Below are positions 62,492 through 64,000 of a stretch of DNA of 64,000 bases, piece by piece (within the stretch, counting starts at the first letter, position 1; each line of letters opens with the position of its first letter). This stretch comes from Bradyrhizobium barranii subsp. apii (GTDB taxonomy: Bacteria; Pseudomonadota; Alphaproteobacteria; Rhizobiales; Xanthobacteraceae): NCBI RefSeq assembly GCF_011516635.5, contig NZ_CP096255.1, positions 2,168,501 to 2,232,500 on the forward strand, in the 5' to 3' direction. The notes beneath the pieces were generated by a model that was not told where the DNA came from, did not search any database, and saw nothing but the letters and a program-made list of their open reading frames with translations. Position numbers and translations under genes: made by a program.

Positions 62492-62921
62492 TGATCGTGC
62501 GCTCATCGCCAAAGTAACTGTCACGCACGGCCTTGAACCCGAGCCGTGCGTAGAAGGATTCCGCGGTGACGGAAGACGGGACGGTCAACAAAGCGATCTC
62601 TCGCTCGCGCGCGATGCGTTCGATCTCGGCCATCAGGAACTTGCCGATCCCCTGCGCCTGAACGTCGGGAGCCACGAAGACCGTGCGGACGACGCTTCCG
62701 TCAAGGCTCGCCGTTCCAACGACGCGGCCGCCAAGGGCGGCAACAAGGACCGTGCGTTTGCGGATCAGCTCCAGAACGGCGGTCGGGCTGAAGCTATGCT
62801 CGACCCGCTCGATGATCTCGTCTGTGTAATCCCTCGCATTTGTCTCGCGCAGTGCGCGCAGAATGACGGCGCTGATTTCGCCGCTATCCTCTTCGCGCGC
62901 CGGGCGGATGCTGCAATCCAT
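62460..62921 (-). CDS. GNAT-family N-acetyltransferase
   Basis: A 153-residue acetyltransferase. The acetyl-CoA motif is VAPDVQAQGIGKFLMAEIER (about residues 84-103) and FYARLGFKAV is the usual C-terminal block. ATG 62921 follows GGAGGG; the frame stays open upstream only because it overlaps the GMC gene region out of frame. The substrate is unknown. It overlaps the esterase gene tail to tail by 32 bases. Confidence 0.85.
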   Translation of the reverse strand: MDCSIRPAREEDSGEISAVILRALRETNARDYTDEIIERVEHSFSPTAVLELIRKRTVLVAALGGRVVGTASLDGSVVRTVFVAPDVQAQGIGKFLMAEIERIAREREIALLTVPSSVTAESFYARLGFKAVRDSYFGDERTIIMERSLAAVS

Positions 62922-62953
62922 TGATCCCTCCACCTCCCGGCAGTCGCTAGCCC

Positions 62954-64000
62954 TCACTGCATTATCGCCGCAGCGATCTTCTCCGCCGACATCAGCACCG
63001 GAAAATTGGTGTTGGCGCACGGCACCACGGGGAAGATCGAGGCGTCGACGACGCGCAGGCCCTGAATACCTTTGACGCGGCCCTGGTTGTCCACCACCGC
63101 CATCGGATCGTCGGCCCGGCCCATGCGGCATGAGCACGAGGCGTGCCACACCCCGATGGTCGCCTTGCGGACGAAGGCTTCCAGTGCATCGTCGTCGTTC
63201 ATCACCTGGTCGAAGGTGAAACCTTCGACGACGAAATTGTCGATCAGGTAGTGGCGCAGCGCCGCCGGCCCGTCCATCAAGGTCGCGGCGATCTTGGTCA
63301 GGATCCTGTTTTTGGTATTGACCACGCCGATCTTGCGCACCTTGTCGGTATAGGCGGCCGGAAACGGCTTGTCCGTCACCGCTTTCACCACGTCGCTCAT
63401 CTGCACGGCCGCCATCTTGCGGAAGCCGCTCATCAGGCGGTCGAGGTCGCGGCGGTCGGACAGCAGATTGAACTCGACGATCGGCTCGGCGGCGGGATCG
63501 CGCGAGGCGAGCTTGACCTGTCCGGTCTCGGAATAGGTCTTGTTGACGAAGGTCAGCAGCGAGCCGATCTGCTCGCCGACCGCGTGCCAGGCCGATTTGC
63601 TGAGCAGGACGACGAACATGTCGCCCTTCGGTACGCCCGACAGCCCGGATGAATAACGCAGGCCAAGCTGCATGTGGCGCCTGGTGTGCTCGTTCATGCG
63701 CGCGCCGCGGCGGACAAAGGACGACAGCGAAATCGAAGGATGATCCATCAGGCGCTGACCGACGCCTGCCAGCCCCATCAGGACGGGAATGCCCATATCC
63801 TTGAGGTGACCGACCGGGCCGATGCCGGCGCGCAGGAGATGCGCCGGCGAATGGATCGCGCCGCTGGAGAGGATGATCTCGCGGCCGCGGAATTCCTGTT
63901 CCCGTCCGTCGACCATCGCCTTCACGCCGACGCATTGCGTGCCTTCGAACAGCAGCTCTCTGACCTGCGTGTTGGTGGAGATGGTGAGATTGGCGCGCTT
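62954..64000 (-). CDS. GMC-family oxidoreductase (5' end outside window)
   Basis: The C-terminal 348 residues of a choline/alcohol dehydrogenase-type flavoenzyme. The signature GREIILSSGAIHSPAHLLRA is near the visible start. The active-site region is GVWHASCSCRMG, with VVDASIFPVVPCANTNFP for FAD binding. The frame runs off the right edge, so the N-terminal FAD motif is not seen. The substrate cannot be read; a primary alcohol or choline-like compound is usual. Confidence 0.88.
   Translation of the reverse strand, partial: KRANLTISTNTQVRELLFEGTQCVGVKAMVDGREQEFRGREIILSSGAIHSPAHLLRAGIGPVGHLKDMGIPVLMGLAGVGQRLMDHPSISLSSFVRRGARMNEHTRRHMQLGLRYSSGLSGVPKGDMFVVLLSKSAWHAVGEQIGSLLTFVNKTYSETGQVKLASRDPAAEPIVEFNLLSDRRDLDRLMSGFRKMAAVQMSDVVKAVTDKPFPAAYTDKVRKIGVVNTKNRILTKIAATLMDGPAALRHYLIDNFVVEGFTFDQVMNDDDALEAFVRKATIGVWHASCSCRMGRADDPMAVVDNQGRVKGIQGLRVVDASIFPVVPCANTNFPVLMSAEKIAAAIMQ

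Noticed and set aside
1..64000. CRISPR arrays, tRNA or rRNA genes, prophage
   Set aside because: No regularly spaced repeats, no cloverleaf or rRNA sequence and no phage structural genes were recognised. The repeated blocks found are flagellin duplicates and short palindromes.

Overview
The window is high-GC alphaproteobacterial DNA, most likely from a Bradyrhizobium. Three things point there: the gene order matches the lateral (LafR-controlled) flagellar locus of that genus; the motor genes are of the rhizobial motB-motC-motE type with flaF and flbT; and the intergenic palindromic repeats are of kinds familiar from Bradyrhizobiaceae. The assignment is by recognition, not by a search.

Region 1 (1-30,897, all + strand) is a nearly complete flagellar gene cluster. 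It runs fliM (cut by the left edge), a small membrane gene, fliN, fliG, flhB, flgB, flgC, fliE, flgG, flgA, flgI, motE, flgH, fliL and fliP. Three tandem flagellin genes follow. Then come fliF, a fliH-like gene, motB, motC, fliK, a lytic transglycosylase, flgE, flgK, flgL, flaF, flbT, flgD, fliQ, flhA, fliR, a fliJ-like gene, a rod-binding flgJ-like gene, flgN and a FliL-like membrane gene. Many neighbours overlap by 1-4 bases, so translation is probably coupled. The cluster is closed by a strong hairpin terminator. The convergent gene at 31,020-31,790 encodes the LafR/FtcR/Rem-type regulator. A decayed IS1380-family element (32,039-33,648) lies behind its promoter.

The most interesting structure is in the flagellin array. 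Each of the three genes has a 110-120 nt leader with the same order of hairpins. One stem carries a compensatory base change, and a GUCCC block can pair with the GGGAC Shine-Dalgarno region. flaF and flbT lie in the same cluster; FlbT is a known post-transcriptional regulator of flagellin in Caulobacter. The middle flagellin gene is out of frame because a 7-base unit occurs three times in tandem where the third gene has it twice.

Region 2 (34,212-42,126) holds unrelated housekeeping or accessory genes: a membrane/coiled-coil protein, a MarR-type regulator with four cysteines, an MFS symporter, a Tat-exported dienelactone hydrolase, a serine hydrolase, an SDR-like protein, a CbbY-like phosphatase and a SnoaL-like protein.

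Region 3 (42,225-50,247) is a sugar-acid catabolic island. It contains a UxuB-like oxidoreductase, divergent from a FadR-type GntR regulator with a perfect TGGT-N3-ACCA operator between them. A three-gene TRAP transporter, an idonate-type dehydrogenase and mannonate dehydratase UxuA follow.

Region 4 (50,362-64,000) has an alpha-hydroxy-acid dehydrogenase, a LysR regulator, a polyamine-type ABC transporter cluster with a HAD hydrolase and an amine-oxidase-like flavoprotein, a TetR regulator, an MFS transporter, a carboxylesterase, a GNAT acetyltransferase and a GMC oxidoreductase cut by the right edge.

Five coding regions are frame-disrupted: flagellin 2, flgN, one ABC permease, one MFS transporter and the IS transposase. 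Three of these are single-base events, so sequencing or assembly error must be excluded before calling them pseudogenes. No tRNA, rRNA or CRISPR array was seen.
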